From contig NC_065877.1 in assembly GCF_933775445.1 (NCBI RefSeq), forward strand, positions 25,792,001 through 25,856,000: DNA of 64,000 nt. Direction: 5' to 3'. The notes under the pieces are model-generated. The model saw nothing but the letters and a program-made list of their open reading frames with translations. It did no database searches and was not told the DNA's origin. Source of the stretch: Argentina anserina (lineage: Eukaryota > Streptophyta > Magnoliopsida > Rosales > Rosaceae). How positions within the stretch are numbered: position 1 is the stretch's first letter; every line of letters starts with the position of its first letter. A program made the translations under genes and the position numbers. This document shows positions 1 to 12,587 of this stretch, piece after piece.

Positions 1-648
1 TAGTTGACAGTCAACAAGACTACTGATATCAGGAAAACGCTTTAGCATGCATAAAAGTCTTTGCAATAAGGCCCAACTTCAGTCTCTGCAGTTCATCCAA
101 AACTATAGCCAAGACATTTTCGTGCTTTCATATTTGGTGGTTTTGTTGAAGGCGCATAACAGCGGTAGTTTGGACCAAATTTCAACTTAAATGTGGCAGG
201 TAGTCATCTGTGTACAGTCCGGTCTTTAGTTGAAATGTGAATACTTACTAGCGGAATCATCAGTGTGGGTCATTGATATGGCACATTTTATAAAAGTTTG
301 CCATTCCTAGGGGTTATTTTTGCTCCATTAACTGGAAAACAAGGGGGAAAGAGTTGAATTCCTAGGGGGTTACTGTTCCATAAATATTTGTATATAGTGA
401 TCTTTTAGAAAGAGCAAAATAAATATCTAGTAGAACAGACAAATTATAAATTAGGGGAAAAAGTTGATAAGTTTGCCGTTCTGAGGGGGTTCTGTTCCAC
501 ATATAATAAGATATAGTAATGTTTCATAGACAGCATTTCATGACCTAAGTTTTTTGTTTCTGAAACTGTTGTGATTTGTGATTTGTGAGTGATCTGTATT
601 CAATATGCTGACTCTTTGTTTTATTGTATTTGTTGATGTGGTGGCTAG
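1..648 (+). other. Intron DNA upstream of the first visible UBP6 exon
   Basis: I see no coding exon here. Family members continue upstream with the rest of the catalytic domain, so this stretch is most likely one long intron of the same gene. It ends in a CAG/TAG-type acceptor at 647-648. A short duplication is visible: the phrases 'tagggggttactgttcca' (about 362) and 'tgagggggttctgttcca' (about 482) repeat with similar surroundings about 120 bases apart. Confidence 0.5.
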
Positions 649-2515
649 GGTACACTGTGTAGAAAGTGGGGAAGAAAGCCCAGAAACAGAGTCAGTTCTT
701 TCCCTTAAATGCCACATTTCTCAAGAGGTGAACCATTTGCATGAAGGGTTAAAACATGTAAGTCTGTTGAATATCTTACTTTTTGTTCACCATAACATGT
801 AATGATGCCATGCGGGCAGGATAAACTCACAACAATCTGATTGTTGCAATAATCCATGTAGGGTTTGAAATCGGAGTTGGAAAAAAATTCTCCTTCTTTG
901 GGGCGAAGTGCAGTCTATGTGAAGGAGTCTCGTATCGATGGCTTGCCAAGGTACAAATTTGTATCATTCTTGTCTAGCATTGTATGCCACTGGTCTTTAA
1001 TCTTGAATTATCCACTGTATGGGTCTCAGTACTTTGGGTTAAGTGATCATGCCATTGTATAATACCACACTTGATTAATATTGTGTATCTGGATGCCTTC
1101 CTCAATAATTTGCTGGGTGGCCCTTCCTGATCTTTTCTCTTTATCACTCTAGGTATTTGACCATTCAGTTTGTCCGTTTTTTCTGGAAGAGGGAATCAAA
1201 TCAGAAGGCCAAGATTTTGCGGGTAATTTTCGTTTATGTAGAATCAGATTTCCCATGTTAAAGGGTATATATGTATGTGTATAGATGTGTGTGTGTGTTT
1301 GTGAAAGGGTCTTGATAGTTTTAGAGTTTGATGTTTCAATGCACCTGAATTTTGTCTCCTCACTGTCTTTTGAGCTGTTTTTACTTTTCTCAGAAAGTGG
1401 ATTACCCTTTGCAATTGGATGTATATGATCTGTGCTCAGATGATCTCAAAAAGAAATTGGAAGTTCCCCGCCGGGTACTTTCTTCACTTTTGCTTTAATG
1501 ATGATATATTTTCATTTTCTTTTCTGTGGTCCTAATTACTTCCATCTTCAAACTATCAGACTTTGAGGGATGAGGAAGGTAAAAAACTTGGTTTGAAACC
1601 TAGTGAAAATAGCTCTGGTTCAAAAGACAATGATATCAAGATGTCTGATGCGGAGGTGAGTACTCAACCTTGCATTACATAATCAAAGACATGAATGCCT
1701 GTGCGATTATATTGACTCATCTCAAATATGTTATTGTATACAGGGAGCCTCAAATGGAAGTGGAGAAACCTCTAATGCCATGTCTGATGAAGGTAATTGT
1801 CAGTAAACCTTTTGACTCATGGGTCATCGTCCTGATTTATCGGGTTCATTACATGTTTGGCTTAAATTATTGCATCATTTGACTGTGTCATATAGGTGTT
1901 CAACCAGAGAAGGAAACACAAATGACTGGAGTTTATGATTTGGTTGCTGTGCTGACACACAAGGGTCGCAGTGCTGACTCGGGGCATTATGTTGCCTGGG
2001 TCAAGCAAGAAAGTGGTTAGCTATCTGGAAAAATGTTACTTTCTTAGCATGTTTCTATTCAAATTCTCTACTTATTGAGATCTTTTGGTGGTTCAAGGGA
2101 AATGGATCGAGTTTGATGATGACAACCCCATTCCACAGCGGGAGGAAGATATCACAAAACTCTCTGGTGGAGGTAAGCTTGCTGCTAGTTCTTAGCTAAT
2201 AGCATACTTTTGGCCCCTCATACTTCTCTGCCCATACAAGATACAGATAAATGTTATTTATCGTCATATAATATAAATCATAACAAGTTTAAAACTCAGT
2301 AACTGGTTTTGCCACTTAACATTGCTTATGCTTGTTGGCTGATGGTTTTGCATGCCTTTATTGGCCGTTTGTTGGCCGATCCCTCTGAAATGGCATATGG
2401 TCTATATCTGCCTGTTTTGTCTGTTATGGTAATCGCTCATCCACTACTGCTTGTTTCAGGTGATTGGCATATGGCTTATATCTGCTTGTACAAGGCCCGG
2501 GTACTTCCTATGTGA
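649..2515 (+). CDS. UBP6: Ubiquitin-specific protease, UBP6/UBP7 type (3' part, nine exons)
   Basis: This is a deubiquitinase of the USP14/Ubp6 family, which removes ubiquitin from substrates at the 26S proteasome. Exons fit GT-AG junctions at 649-757, 862-950, 1153-1222, 1394-1474, 1560-1655, 1744-1792, 1896-2015, 2098-2172 and 2460-2515. Joined frames run open to TGA at 2513-2515. Visible landmarks are the ESGEESPETES and LKCHISQEVNHLHEGLK stretch, the RFFWKRESNQKAKILRK block, an acidic low-complexity linker (exons 1560-1792), and the C-terminal His box GRSADSGHYVAWVKQ. Then comes DDDNPIPQREEDI and the end DWHMAYICLYKAR. The catalytic Cys box and the N-terminal ubiquitin-like domain lie upstream, outside the window. 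The general base His is present in SGHYVAW. No frameshift was seen, so the gene looks functional. Assignment to UBP6 rather than its close paralogue UBP7 is from memory of the Arabidopsis proteins. Confidence 0.93.
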
Positions 2516-5271
2516 TATTCCTTTATCGAAATCAACATTATAACCTCCTGCATGTCTGCATTTCAAAAGAATTAGATTCTACAAAATTGTAATTTTGCCA
2601 TTGAAGTTTATCCTGCCTGGGTGCCAGCAAAAAAACTTGTCGTGATTGTAGATGTGATAGCTCCAAAAGTGAATCTTTGCTTTCATTGAAGTCTGTCAAA
2701 TGTGTGTTAGAAAGAAAATTTATTGTTATTAGATGCTTTTATTGATCAGAAAGTGAATTTCGGGAAGCCCATTATTATATTATTATTATTTCCCTTAACC
2801 GGTGGAGTGATGATCGTGAAGAAATTCCATTCAGCCAAGGGTAACAAGAAAACAGATTACAATGTGGTGGTGAAGGTACATCACTCAAGTGACATGGTGT
2901 TATAGGCATCGTTTTTATCATCAGATTGTGATGTAAATTGAGGTCCTGTCACCAGTTAGCTGGATACTAGCTTTAGTTATTTTTCTATGGAACTGGACGG
3001 TCGCAACAAACTGGGGACTTTAACCCTTGAGGCTTGGGGTCTAGTATGTCACGCGTATCAGAATTCTGATCCATCCCTTTGCCATGGTGTAATCAAGTTC
3101 ACTAGGACATTTTGTATCTGATTTGGGGCATGCTATGGTGCTATAATTCCGATGGTGTTTCAGTTTTCACGGTGGTTGAATCACTTCATTTACCACATCC
3201 ATCACAAGCTTATGTCCACCATAATGAAGCCAAATCCCTTCTTTTCGGACAGATATGGCTACCCCTCGACTATTTTGGCTTCAGCAACTAGATCAGTTCG
3301 GGACCGGATTTGAAAGATGCAGCATCCGAGGGGCTTCGGAGTAGTCTTTTATATAATGAATCTATCGGTTCCATGCATGTATCACCATTTTTAACCCAGC
3401 AATCAACGTTAAACTTGACGGCAAGGTCTTATCTACGTTCTAAGGTGGTATGTCTTCGATGATGTTTCGGTTTTCATTGCTTCATCAAGAAGTTGCAGTC
3501 CACTATATTACCACAAATAGTAAGCAGGGACAATCCAAAGACCTTTTCCCAAGTGCACAATTTTCCAAATGCAGTAGTTCGAGAGTTTTTGCACTCCAAT
3601 ACTGTGTGAGTACTGCGTGGTGACACCAGTTGCTCAAGTTTCTATCCATAAAAAAACATTTGCATAGAATTTAGATACTGTACCATACGATCTTATAAGG
3701 TGATGATGCAAGATCATACGGGGACGACTTCCAGTGAGCAACATCATAGGAAGTGATTGATGAATTAGTTAAAGAGATGTAATGGCACACATCGCCGTTA
3801 AGGAAAAGTTCCCACTTCCTAGACAAAACGATTTTAGGTTCAAGTTTGAGGAGGTATAAAATGATACACTATATCGATAAAATAGATCTTTAGAGTACTA
3901 TATATACAAAAGCTTACCTTACCTATAGGTTTGTGATGCATGCATGCTAAACAGAATTTAACCCAAGATCAAGAAGGGAATGACATGCATGCATTTGCAT
4001 GCTCTGAAGAACATTCCCGATCAACCACCGGAAAAGGCAGCTGAGGTATTATTTAACACTTAAAGGGAGACATGGTCTGAGGCAACCCGAACCCTTATTA
4101 TATCAGCTCAAAAACTGGACAGTGGAACTTGATCCAACGGTTCACATATCATATGCATCAGGACTAACATAGAAAAGAAACGAGCTTAATTGGTTACCCA
4201 AGCATCCAATAACACTGAATTTTCTCTATATATCCATTGATATCTTTCCAACCAGAAAATGAAATTGCGAATCTAATTCATGAGAAAAGAATAAAGAGAA
4301 TCGAAGTTATTTTATGTTATATTTTTCTGAAATACGAGTGTAATCACTATTTTATTTTGAAAACTTCAATAAGTTTCACTGTTTTCCACCCAAAAAAAAG
4401 TTTCACTATTTGTCTAATTGATTTTTTAAGTACACAATTTCCTCTAAAAAATTACACAATTTGTTGATTACGCTTAGATTTTTGCCGGATAACATACTTA
4501 GGGAGGCTCTTTTCCATAAGGGATTCTATTTGCACCTCTATAATTACCATGCATAGCTTCATCATATTCCAATTATTCTTTGACTTTTTCAACACATAAA
4601 ATGACTAAAAATGACACATAGATGAAAGTGAAGAACAAAAACCGTAGCTGCTATCCTTTATACAATCACACACTTTTCTAATCTCAATTATAATCAAGAG
4701 CTCTTGTGATTCTAATATTGGCCGTGAGAAAACTTATACAGTTTGCAAGGAGTTCAACTTAAATAAAGTGAACATTGATTCGGCATCCCTCTGTGTATAT
4801 AAAATTTTTCATGTTCCTTGTGTTGAGATGTGAATGGATGGGTTCATCGATCGATCATGCTAATATTAAAATGATTGTTGCAATGTGCACGCATATATCG
4901 TTTTGGTTCAACAAAAATAAAAAGATCATGTACCAAAATTCTAGAATAGGATCATTATGAATTTTCATTACTCTAAATGAAACTAGAGACATATGAACAT
5001 CTAGTAGCAGGTTAAGCCAAAAACATGAAATGAAAATTAATTAAATGGATTATGTATACATCTCAAAGATCATGTATCGACCCAAAAAATTTATCCAAGT
5101 AGGTTCAGGCTTTAGCAAATATAACAAAAAACAGCCACATGTTAGAAAAGTGAGATAGTTTGAGTGTATTATGGTAACCATGAGGAGGCACACTTAGATA
5201 TTTAAGTCTTTAAAAAGTGAAATGAATGTGTAGTTAGTGATTGAGGTACACATAACAATCTTAGAGGTGTA
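2516..5271. other. 3'UTR of UBP6 followed by AT-rich intergenic DNA
   Basis: The first few hundred bases are the likely 3'UTR. The rest is AT-rich, with only short chance ORFs and no domain I recognise. No transposon ends were found in it. Confidence 0.5.
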
Positions 5272-6047
5272 ACTAGAACCAAAGGCGGAGGCAGTTCAGG
5301 ACGACTGTGGGCCTTTGCCTACACCAAATTTTGACAAATCCCACTAATACTAGGGCTATTATACTTTGTGTGCCCACACATAATTTCTATTTGTGCCCAC
5401 ACACAACTGAACAATGACTTTTCAACCAATATAGTAGTCTTAGATATTATATCTGCAATCCTCACGTCTCAGTAAATCTCACATTCTCATTATCCCGTAT
5501 AACAACCAAAAAGGGGAAGCTTCTGCTGTATGAAACTATGCAAGAAACGTAACACAGTCAAACACCCAAAGCTCCAAGCCCCCAAACACACAGTTTTGAT
5601 TAGGAAAAACCCCAAACCAGACAGTGCGTCCTCTGCAGGCTATAACCGACTATTTTCCAAACCCGGAGTCTAAGCTAGAACATGCATTGCCCTTTAATCC
5701 TATTTCTTTCTATGTTTTTCAATTCTTCTTTTCTATAAAAAAAATATCAAAATTGATATGAGAGGCATGCACTTGATTGGAGTAATTGATCGAGTAACAA
5801 TCTGCATTTGTTTTCGTATTGATTTTGTGTGAATGAGATAATCTTATAACTCTTATTATTAGTGGAGCTGATCTTTGTTTTTTTGCTATTGATTGGAAGA
5901 TTGTTGAGAACTAGAAACTGGGTTGTTGGAATAACCAGTTGGGTTTGGGGTCTATTGATCTTGTTTGAATTGCCATTACTTACACTTTGAATTTTTGGTA
6001 TTTGATGCAATGATGTTGTTGTCACTTGAAAGCTGTGAGTAGAAGTC

Positions 6048-8040
6048 ATGGAAATGTTATTTAAAACAAAATTAGACATGTTGCAACCCCCTGCAAATTG
6101 TGAAATAGCAAAGGACATTAGTGTTGAGGCAAATATAAATTTGTCAGAGCTACCATCAGATCCTAGATTGCGAAAGAAAATTCCAGACTACCCCCAAGTT
6201 TGAAGATTATATTTACAAAGGGGTCCTTGTCGACCTAAAGATCACAAATTTGTTAAGACCCAATGTGGAGCTAAATAAAGAAAGTTCATAGTTGCTTGGT
6301 TTAATGATTTTCCTAACTGGCTAGAATATAGTATAGATAAGGATTGTGCATATTGTTTGTGTTGCTACCTATTTAAAACTAATTATGGAGATCAAGCATG
6401 TGGTGATACTTACTAGTAAGGGCTATCAGAATTGGAAGGAGAAATCAAGGCTATATGTTCATGTCGGAGACCTCAACAACGCCCATAATCTAGCTTTGAG
6501 AAAGTGTGAAGATCTCATGAATGAAAGATAACACATTCGAAATAACATCAACAAGAATGCTAAGCAATCCAGAACGGATTATCGAATTCGGCTCACTACA
6601 TTAGTAGATTGTATACGGTTCCTTCTAAGACAAGGTCTTGCATTCCGGGGCCATGATGAGTCAGAAAATTCAAGCAATCAAGGTAATTTTGTTAAGCTTT
6701 TACAATTTCTTGTTGATCATGATGAATAAGTTAGACATGTGGCATTGAAAAACACTCTAGCAAACCTCAAATTGACATCCCCAACAATTCAGAAAGAGTT
6801 AGTAAATGCTGCAGCAGTTGAAACAACAGATGCTATAATTAGAGACATGGATAATGCATTGTTCTCCATTCTAGTTGATGAAGCTAGAGATGTTTCTATA
6901 AAAGAGCACATGACTGTAATTTTTCGTTATGTGGATAAAAGGGGTTGTATGATTGAACGTTTTATTGGCATTGTACATGTTGCCAATACCATTGCCAGAA
7001 CACTCAAAAAGTTGTAGATGAATTGCTTAGTAAGCGAAAACTGAGCATGTCAAGTTTACGTGGTCAAGGCTTCTATGGAGCAAGTAATATGAATGAGAAA
7101 TTGAATGACTTAAAGACACTTATTTTGAAGGATAATATCACTGCTTTCATGTCCATTGTTTTGCACATCAGTTTCAGTTAGCATTGGTGGTTGTGGCAAA
7201 GAAACATAGTATCATAGGTGCTTTCCTTCACATTAGTTGCGAATGTTGTGAATATTGTTTGTGCCTCTTCCAAACGTCGAGACATTCTTCGAGAAAAACA
7301 GACTCCTAATGTTATTCAAGCATTGAAATTTGGAGAGCTTTCAAGTGGAAGAGGGTTAAATCAAGAAATTGAGATTAAGCGTACAACTGATACATGTTGG
7401 AGCTCACATTATGGTACGCTAATAAATTTTATAGCCTTGTTACCTTCCATAGTTGATATGTTAGATGAAATTGCAAATGACAAAGTAAGTTCTGATAAAA
7501 AAGATAATGCATACATTTCATTAGGGTTATTGCAATCTTTGATTACATATTCAGTTTGCATTTGATGAGGATTGTACTTGGTATTAGTCATGAGTTGTCC
7601 CAAGTATTGCAAAGAGATGATCAAGATATACTAAGTAAATGCAATGGATTTAGTGAAAATATGCGAGAGAAAGTTGCAGGATTTTAGGGATAATGGATGT
7701 GATTCTTTACTAGACCGTGTTGTTATTTTTCGTGGCAAAGAGAATATCATGATTCCCAACATGAGTGAGCAACATCTATGTAAAGGAAAATCAAAGCGAA
7801 AAAGTTGAGAAATCACAAACTTGCACTATTATCGTTTTGATTTCTTTTGTGCTGTGATAGATCTCCAACTTCAAGAGCTGAACAATCATTTCAATGAGGG
7901 TAATACACAGCTACTCCTTTGTATTGCATGTTAGAGTCTGAATTGTTCATTTTCTGCTTTCAACAAAGAACGTTTGATGCTTCTTGCTAGATTTTATCTG
8001 ACTTATTTTTCTACAACAAAGCTATTGGTACCAGAGCCAC

Positions 8041-8088
<48 letters not shown>

Positions 8089-8414
8089 CATGCAATCAAA
8101 CACTAAGTTTCAAGATTTACATGAGATTTCTAATCTAGCAAAAAAACTTGTTGAGATAGGAAAGAGTAGGACATATATGTTTGTCTATAAGCTCATTACC
8201 TTGGCACTAGTACTTCCGGTTGCAACAACCAGGGTTGAAAGAGCATTCTTTGGTATGAACATTTTAAAGAATAGAACGCGAAATAGGATGGGAGATCAAT
8301 GGTTAAATGATAGCTCAAACTGTGTACCTTGAGAATGATATCTTCAATGACATTGATAATGAGACTATAATTCAAAGGTTCCAAAACATGGCTACACGTA
8401 GAGCACTTAAGTAG
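6048..8414 (+). pseudogene. hAT transposase remnant (TTF zinc finger / DUF4371 / hAT dimerisation)
   Basis: Fragments of one protein are spread over all three plus frames, with stops and frameshifts between them. It starts at ATG 6048 with SELPSDPRLRKKIPDY and stops soon after. Next is a TTF-type zinc-finger region, with CAYCLCCYLFK near 6345 and SKGYQNWKEK near 6417. A DUF4371 core follows (6739-7017, FSILVDEARDVS; 7218-7565, TRDTCWSSHYGT-like). The C-terminal dimerisation segment has LPVATTRVERAFFGMNILKNR (8208-8280) and ends at TAG 8412-8414. This layout is that of ZMYM1-like plant hAT proteins. At least four disruptions are needed to explain the frames, so it is not functional. Confidence 0.88.
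8044..8084. repeat. (TA)n microsatellite
   Basis: About 20 uninterrupted TA units sit inside the hAT element, just before its dimerisation segment, and help to break the transposase reading frame. Confidence 0.95.
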
Positions 8415-8874
8415 CTCTTAAATTGTTTTGTACGTATGCATTTGTGCTTCTTTGAATGCTAATTTTTACAAGCAAATGGATGTTTTAGTTTTCCATTACT
8501 AGTAGTGTTAAATCATATTCGTATTACCTAAAAACTAACATATCAAACCTATTTTCACATTCAGCAATTCAATGTCTTTGAGAAAGAAATTCAGCACCTT
8601 TTTGTTATGGAGTGAACCAGCTCTTGGTGACAAGTCTAGTTATACCATGTGCATTTTATTGTAGTCCAGGTCTAGAACTCCCATAAGAAACTATTGTTTT
8701 GTGTTTCTTTTGGGAAAATGTTTGTTCCTTGACGTGTTAGAAGCCATTTTTGTATATGTATGGCCTTGCTGAAATTTAAAGATATATAAAATCATGTATT
8801 GAATTGGAGTTATGACTATCATGAAAAAAGTGTGCCCCATGATGCATGGTTCTACCTCCGCCACTGACTAGAAC

Positions 8875-9389
8875 CACCTTTTCCCATATCCATTCATTTT
8901 TCTGTAACAATTACCCCCCTTTACCACGCATAGGCAAAACTTCGACATTGAAATTTCACCAATTAAAAAACACATTTAATAAATTCAGATTTTGTTTTTT
9001 CTGAATCAGAAACGAATGGATTATGGGAAAAACATCAAGGCCAACACACCTGTCTGCTCACCACACACACATGCTTCCTTGAAGTTGATACTGAAAACCA
9101 TTAAATGAGTGGCAAGGAATTTCTCTTCCACCTTGGTTGGCAATTTGACAAATAATGGTAGAAGAAGCCAACCTCAAAGTCAAATTCCCCAAAAACAGAT
9201 TCACAATTATTATGGAGACCAGCTTGGAGTGCACATCCAATGTCAGATTCATTTAAAAATGTGGACCATCACAAACTTCCATCATTTCTTGCCAACAAAG
9301 TTAGCATGGCACCTATGCTACTGCTAGTCGGTAGAGATTTTGCAGTTTACGTGTGCAAAGATGAATAATAAGGATCATCAATAAGATTA
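8875..9389. other. Intergenic DNA between two transposons
   Basis: Ordinary AT-rich sequence between the hAT element and the LTR element. Overlapping short ORFs exist on both strands (9058-9327), but none resembles a known protein. Confidence 0.5.
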
Positions 9390-9394
9390 ATACA

Positions 9395-9862
9395 TGTTGG
9401 CACCCTTACTAGCACAGAGCTAGTATGACATGCCACCGAGCATAAGCATCACTCTCTAGGCGAATCTACAAATCACTATGTGACTCAACCATGATATTCA
9501 TAGCGTACCTCGTCATACAAGATTTCCAATGATAGTCGGAACTCACCAAGACACCACCGGGAAATCACCTTTCCGACCTCATCAAGATGACTCCATAGTA
9601 AGCCTAGAGGGGCACTTGTCCCACATTGAAGAATATGTAAATGAGAAGGGTTCCCTCACCTATAAAAGGGACCCATCATCCCACTTAGAGGGGGGATCAC
9701 GACATGTATAACTTAAGGCTATTTGCCGATACTAGTGGATTCAAGTGGACGTAGCCTACCCCAAGAGAGGGAGGTGAACCACTATACTTCTCGTGTCAAA
9801 CTAATACTCACTAATAGCTAACCGTGTGATCAATCACCCATCTGGTAATCACTACGTTAACA
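9395..9862 (+). repeat. 5' LTR (468 bp)
   Basis: It starts TGTTGGCACC and ends ACGTTAACA. By eye it differs from the 3' LTR at eight positions with no length change, about 98.3% identity, so the insertion is fairly recent. It contains a clear promoter, CCTATAAAAGGG (TATA at 9661-9668), about 200 bases before its end. Confidence 0.93.
9661..9668 (+). promoter_or_regulatory. TATA box of the 5' LTR
   Basis: TATAAAAG in the context CACCTATAAAAGGGACC. The same motif occurs in the 3' LTR at 12854-12861. Transcription would be expected to start about 30 bases downstream, defining the R region. Confidence 0.75.
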
Positions 9863-9863
9863 T

Positions 9864-9881
9864 TGGCGCCGTCTGTGGGAA
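9864..9881 (+). other. Primer-binding site of the LTR element
   Basis: TGGCGCCGTCTGTGGGAA lies two bases after the 5' LTR. TGGCGCC-type PBS sequences are common in plant Ty3/gypsy-like elements and pair with the 3' end of a tRNA. I have not assigned the tRNA. Confidence 0.75.
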
Positions 9882-10017
9882 GCTGACAATTAACTTCGTC
9901 GCTCCCCACCAACAGACCTCCCACGGTCCCCCACACCCCACAGTGCATGAGCTCACTACGGCGCAGTCAAATTTAAAAAAAAAATATATATTTGACCCTC
10001 CCGTGGTCCATGCCTTC

Positions 10018-10246
10018 CACGGTCACGTTCTTCCACACTCCTCCTAGCACGGTGGACGTTCTTCCACGCTCCTGCTAGAGTAGCACGTGATTGCTAGCAC
10101 GGTGCAAGATTGCTATCGTAGTCCCACGACTGCTAGCGTAGTACGCGACTGCTAGCACGGTGCAAGACTGTTATCGTAGTCCCTTGACTACTAGCGTAGT
10201 ACGTGACTGCTAGCACGGTGCACGGATGCTCTCGTAGTCCCATGAC
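10018..10246 (+). repeat. Short tandem repeats (31-bp pair, then 58-bp array)
   Basis: Two diverged 31-bp copies built on CACGGT..CGTTCTTCCAC (10018-10078) are followed by a 58-bp unit that starts GCTAGCACGGTGC at 10093, 10151 and 10209. The third copy is partial. The units carry repeated GTAGTCCC and GCTAGCGTAGTACG words. Confidence 0.85.
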
Positions 10247-10948
10247 ATGCTCCCATAGTTCCATGGTGGAACTCCACGGTCCTACTCCACAGTCGGCTTT
10301 CATAGTCCTGCTCCACGGTTGACTTCGCAGCCTTCCGTAGTTGCCAGAGAAAAGAAATCATTGGCACAACGGGATTTGCTGGCAAAGCCAACCAACCCGC
10401 AATAAACCACTACCATAACACAGAGAATTGAAAGGAAAATCTCTTCAAATCGGACATCTCCTCACTCAAATCCAAAGGGGCTACTTGCAATCATCCCCCG
10501 CGCAAAGGAGCGTCATGCTTGGACACTTCCAACATGATTTTGGTACTTGCATAAAGCGCAACTCCACTCCACATCGGCATAAGATAAGTAAAATGCTATG
10601 CCACCTTACTCCTACTGTAGAGTTGATTATTACCATATCTTAACATGATTTTATTACGCTATAAAGCATGCCTACAACATACCGCACTTGATATGCATGT
10701 CCGCATGGTTTTCACGCATTGGCTACAACACTGTAGAGTTAGCTAGCAATGGCACTTAGCCATATCTTATATGCTTAGAAAATGTGTGACGCACACACTT
10801 GAATGTCTAACTTGATTGTGCTAATGAAACTAGGAATTTTTCTAACCATTGTTCAGGAGAACAATTAAATTCCTTATGCAGACTGTTTCATCACACAACA
10901 CTCAGACGTCACAGAATCAAAAATTCTTTCCTCACCAAAAAGTGAGAG

Positions 10949-12020
10949 ACTACGCCCAAGAGGGCTCAAGACGTCCTACGCCCAAGAGGGCTCAAGACGT
11001 CCTACGCGTAACGCTTATCTACGCTATGATGGATGCACTACGCCCAAAAGGGCTCAAGCCGCGTAAATACGCGCACTACGCCCAAGAGGGCTCAAGACGT
11101 CCTACGCGTAACGCCTATCTACGCTACGATGGATGCACTACGCCCAGGAGGGCTCAAGCCGCGTAAATACGCGCACTACGCCCAAGAGGGCTCAAGACGT
11201 CCTACGCGTAACGCATATCTACGCTACGATGGATGCACTACGCCCAGGAGGGCTCAAGCCGCGTAAATACGCGCACTACGCCCAAGAGGGCTCAAGACGT
11301 CCTACGCGTAACGCATATCTACGCTACGATGGATGCACTACGCCCAAAAGGGCTCAAGCCGCGTAAATACGCGCACTACGCCCAAGAGGGCTCAAGACGT
11401 CCTACGCGTAACGCATATCTACGCTACGATGGATGCACTACGCCCAAGAGGGCTCAAGACGTCCTACGCGTAACGCATATCTACGCTACGATGGATGCAC
11501 TACGCCCAAAAGGGCTCAAGCCGCGTAAATACGCGCACTACGCCCAAGAGGGCTCAAGACGTCCTACGCGTAACGCCTATCTACGCTACGATGGATGCAC
11601 TACGCCCAAGAGGGCTCAAGACGTCCTACGCGTAACGCTTATCTACGCTACGATGGATGCACTACGTCCAAGAGGGCTCAAACCGCGTCAATACGCGCAC
11701 TACACCCAAAAGGGCTCAAGCCGTCCTACGCGCAAAGCACACTGTGCTCAGAGAACGCACTACACCCAAGAGGGATCGACATCTTACGCGTAAAGCTCAC
11801 TACGCTACGATAGTAGCTTTACGCTCGAATGTCAACGCCAAAAAGACGTCATACGCGTAGCCTATTACGCTATGATTGACACCACGCTCTAATTCAACGC
11901 CAAAAAGACGTCATACGCGTAACCTATTACGCTATGATTAACGCACCACGCTCTAATTCAACGTCCAAAAGACGTCCTACACGTAAGTCACTACGCTAAG
12001 ATGGATGCACAACGCTCTAT
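10949..12020 (+). repeat. Satellite-like tandem array of 62-bp and 38-bp units
   Basis: Unit A (62 bp) begins ACTACGCCCAAGAGGGCTCA and ends ACGATGGATGC. Unit B (38 bp) begins ACTACGCCCAAAAGGGCTCA and ends AATACGCGC. Both share their first ~22 bases. From about 11031 the order is B A B A B A B A A B A A, so most of the array has an exact 100-bp higher-order period, with two A-A junctions. From about 11660 the copies degrade and pass into a related ~65-bp unit (CGCCAAAAAGACGTCATACGCGTA) up to about 12020. Because 100 is not divisible by 3, the open frames in it rotate from copy to copy and are not protein-coding. It is CpG-rich compared with the surroundings. Confidence 0.93.
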
Positions 12021-12570
12021 GTCAGCGCTCAGACGTTCTACGTGCAAAACTTTGCACTAAGATGGACACATTACGCCCGCAGTGGCTCAATGCCGTCCTA
12101 CGCACACTGCAATATAGGACGCACCATCCTATAGAGGTCTCACTAGCCTTCAAAGGCCATATTGGCATATAAAAGCCACACTCACCCGTAGCGGCCATAT
12201 TAGTCCAAAGCGCCATCACGCAAGACTACTTCGCATAAGCACACCGCACACATAAGCCATATCACTCGAAACCGTCTCGCTGACTAGGGGTTTCGGGGAC
12301 TTACGCACACTCGCGTACTATATCATATTCGGGACCATACATACACACGCATCATCATGTGTCAAACACACATCGCGCCCATACATTGTTATGCTATCCA
12401 TAACAACAGACATACTTCGTGCACATGTTTTTATCTTTGTTTTGCAGGTTTGAGAGTCTCTTCTTGCTTAAGGAGTTCGGGGACTAGTAGGGGTATGCCA
12501 CCGCCCGGACACTTATGCTCGGTGACATGTTGATTGATAAACTCCCCAAGCAAGAAGTTCCTCTTACTTA

Positions 12571-12587
12571 GGGACTGCGGGGGGACA
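12571..12587 (+). other. Polypurine tract of the LTR element
   Basis: GGGACTGCGGGGGGACA lies immediately upstream of the 3' LTR. It is the expected place for plus-strand priming, although two pyrimidines interrupt it. Confidence 0.65.

Larger units (their letters stand above)
5280..8866 (+). mobile_element. hAT-superfamily DNA transposon, degenerate autonomous type (3.6 kb)
   Basis: The ends are inverted copies of each other: CAAAGGCGGAGGCAG on the left, and CAGTGGCGGAGGTAG read on the minus strand from the right. They are flanked by an identical 8-bp duplication, ACTAGAAC, at 5272-5279 and 8867-8874. An 8-bp TSD with a CA(G)NGGCGGA-type end is the hallmark of hAT elements. Inside is a decayed transposase on the plus strand, agreeing with the superfamily. 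The perfect TSD but broken gene suggest an element that inserted some time ago and can no longer move itself. Confidence 0.9.

Noticed and set aside
5747..6118. 123-codon minus ORF inside the hAT element
   Set aside because: It lies opposite the 5' part of the transposase, has no recognisable domain, and is low-complexity Asn/Ser-rich.
11233..11793. 186-codon ORF in the tandem array
   Set aside because: It is an open-frame by-product of a 100-bp repeat lacking stops. The same peptide reappears in rotating frames at 11033 and 11133.
10949..12020. CRISPR-like regular repeats
   Set aside because: The repeats are contiguous, with no unique spacers, sit inside an LTR element and belong to a plant genome.
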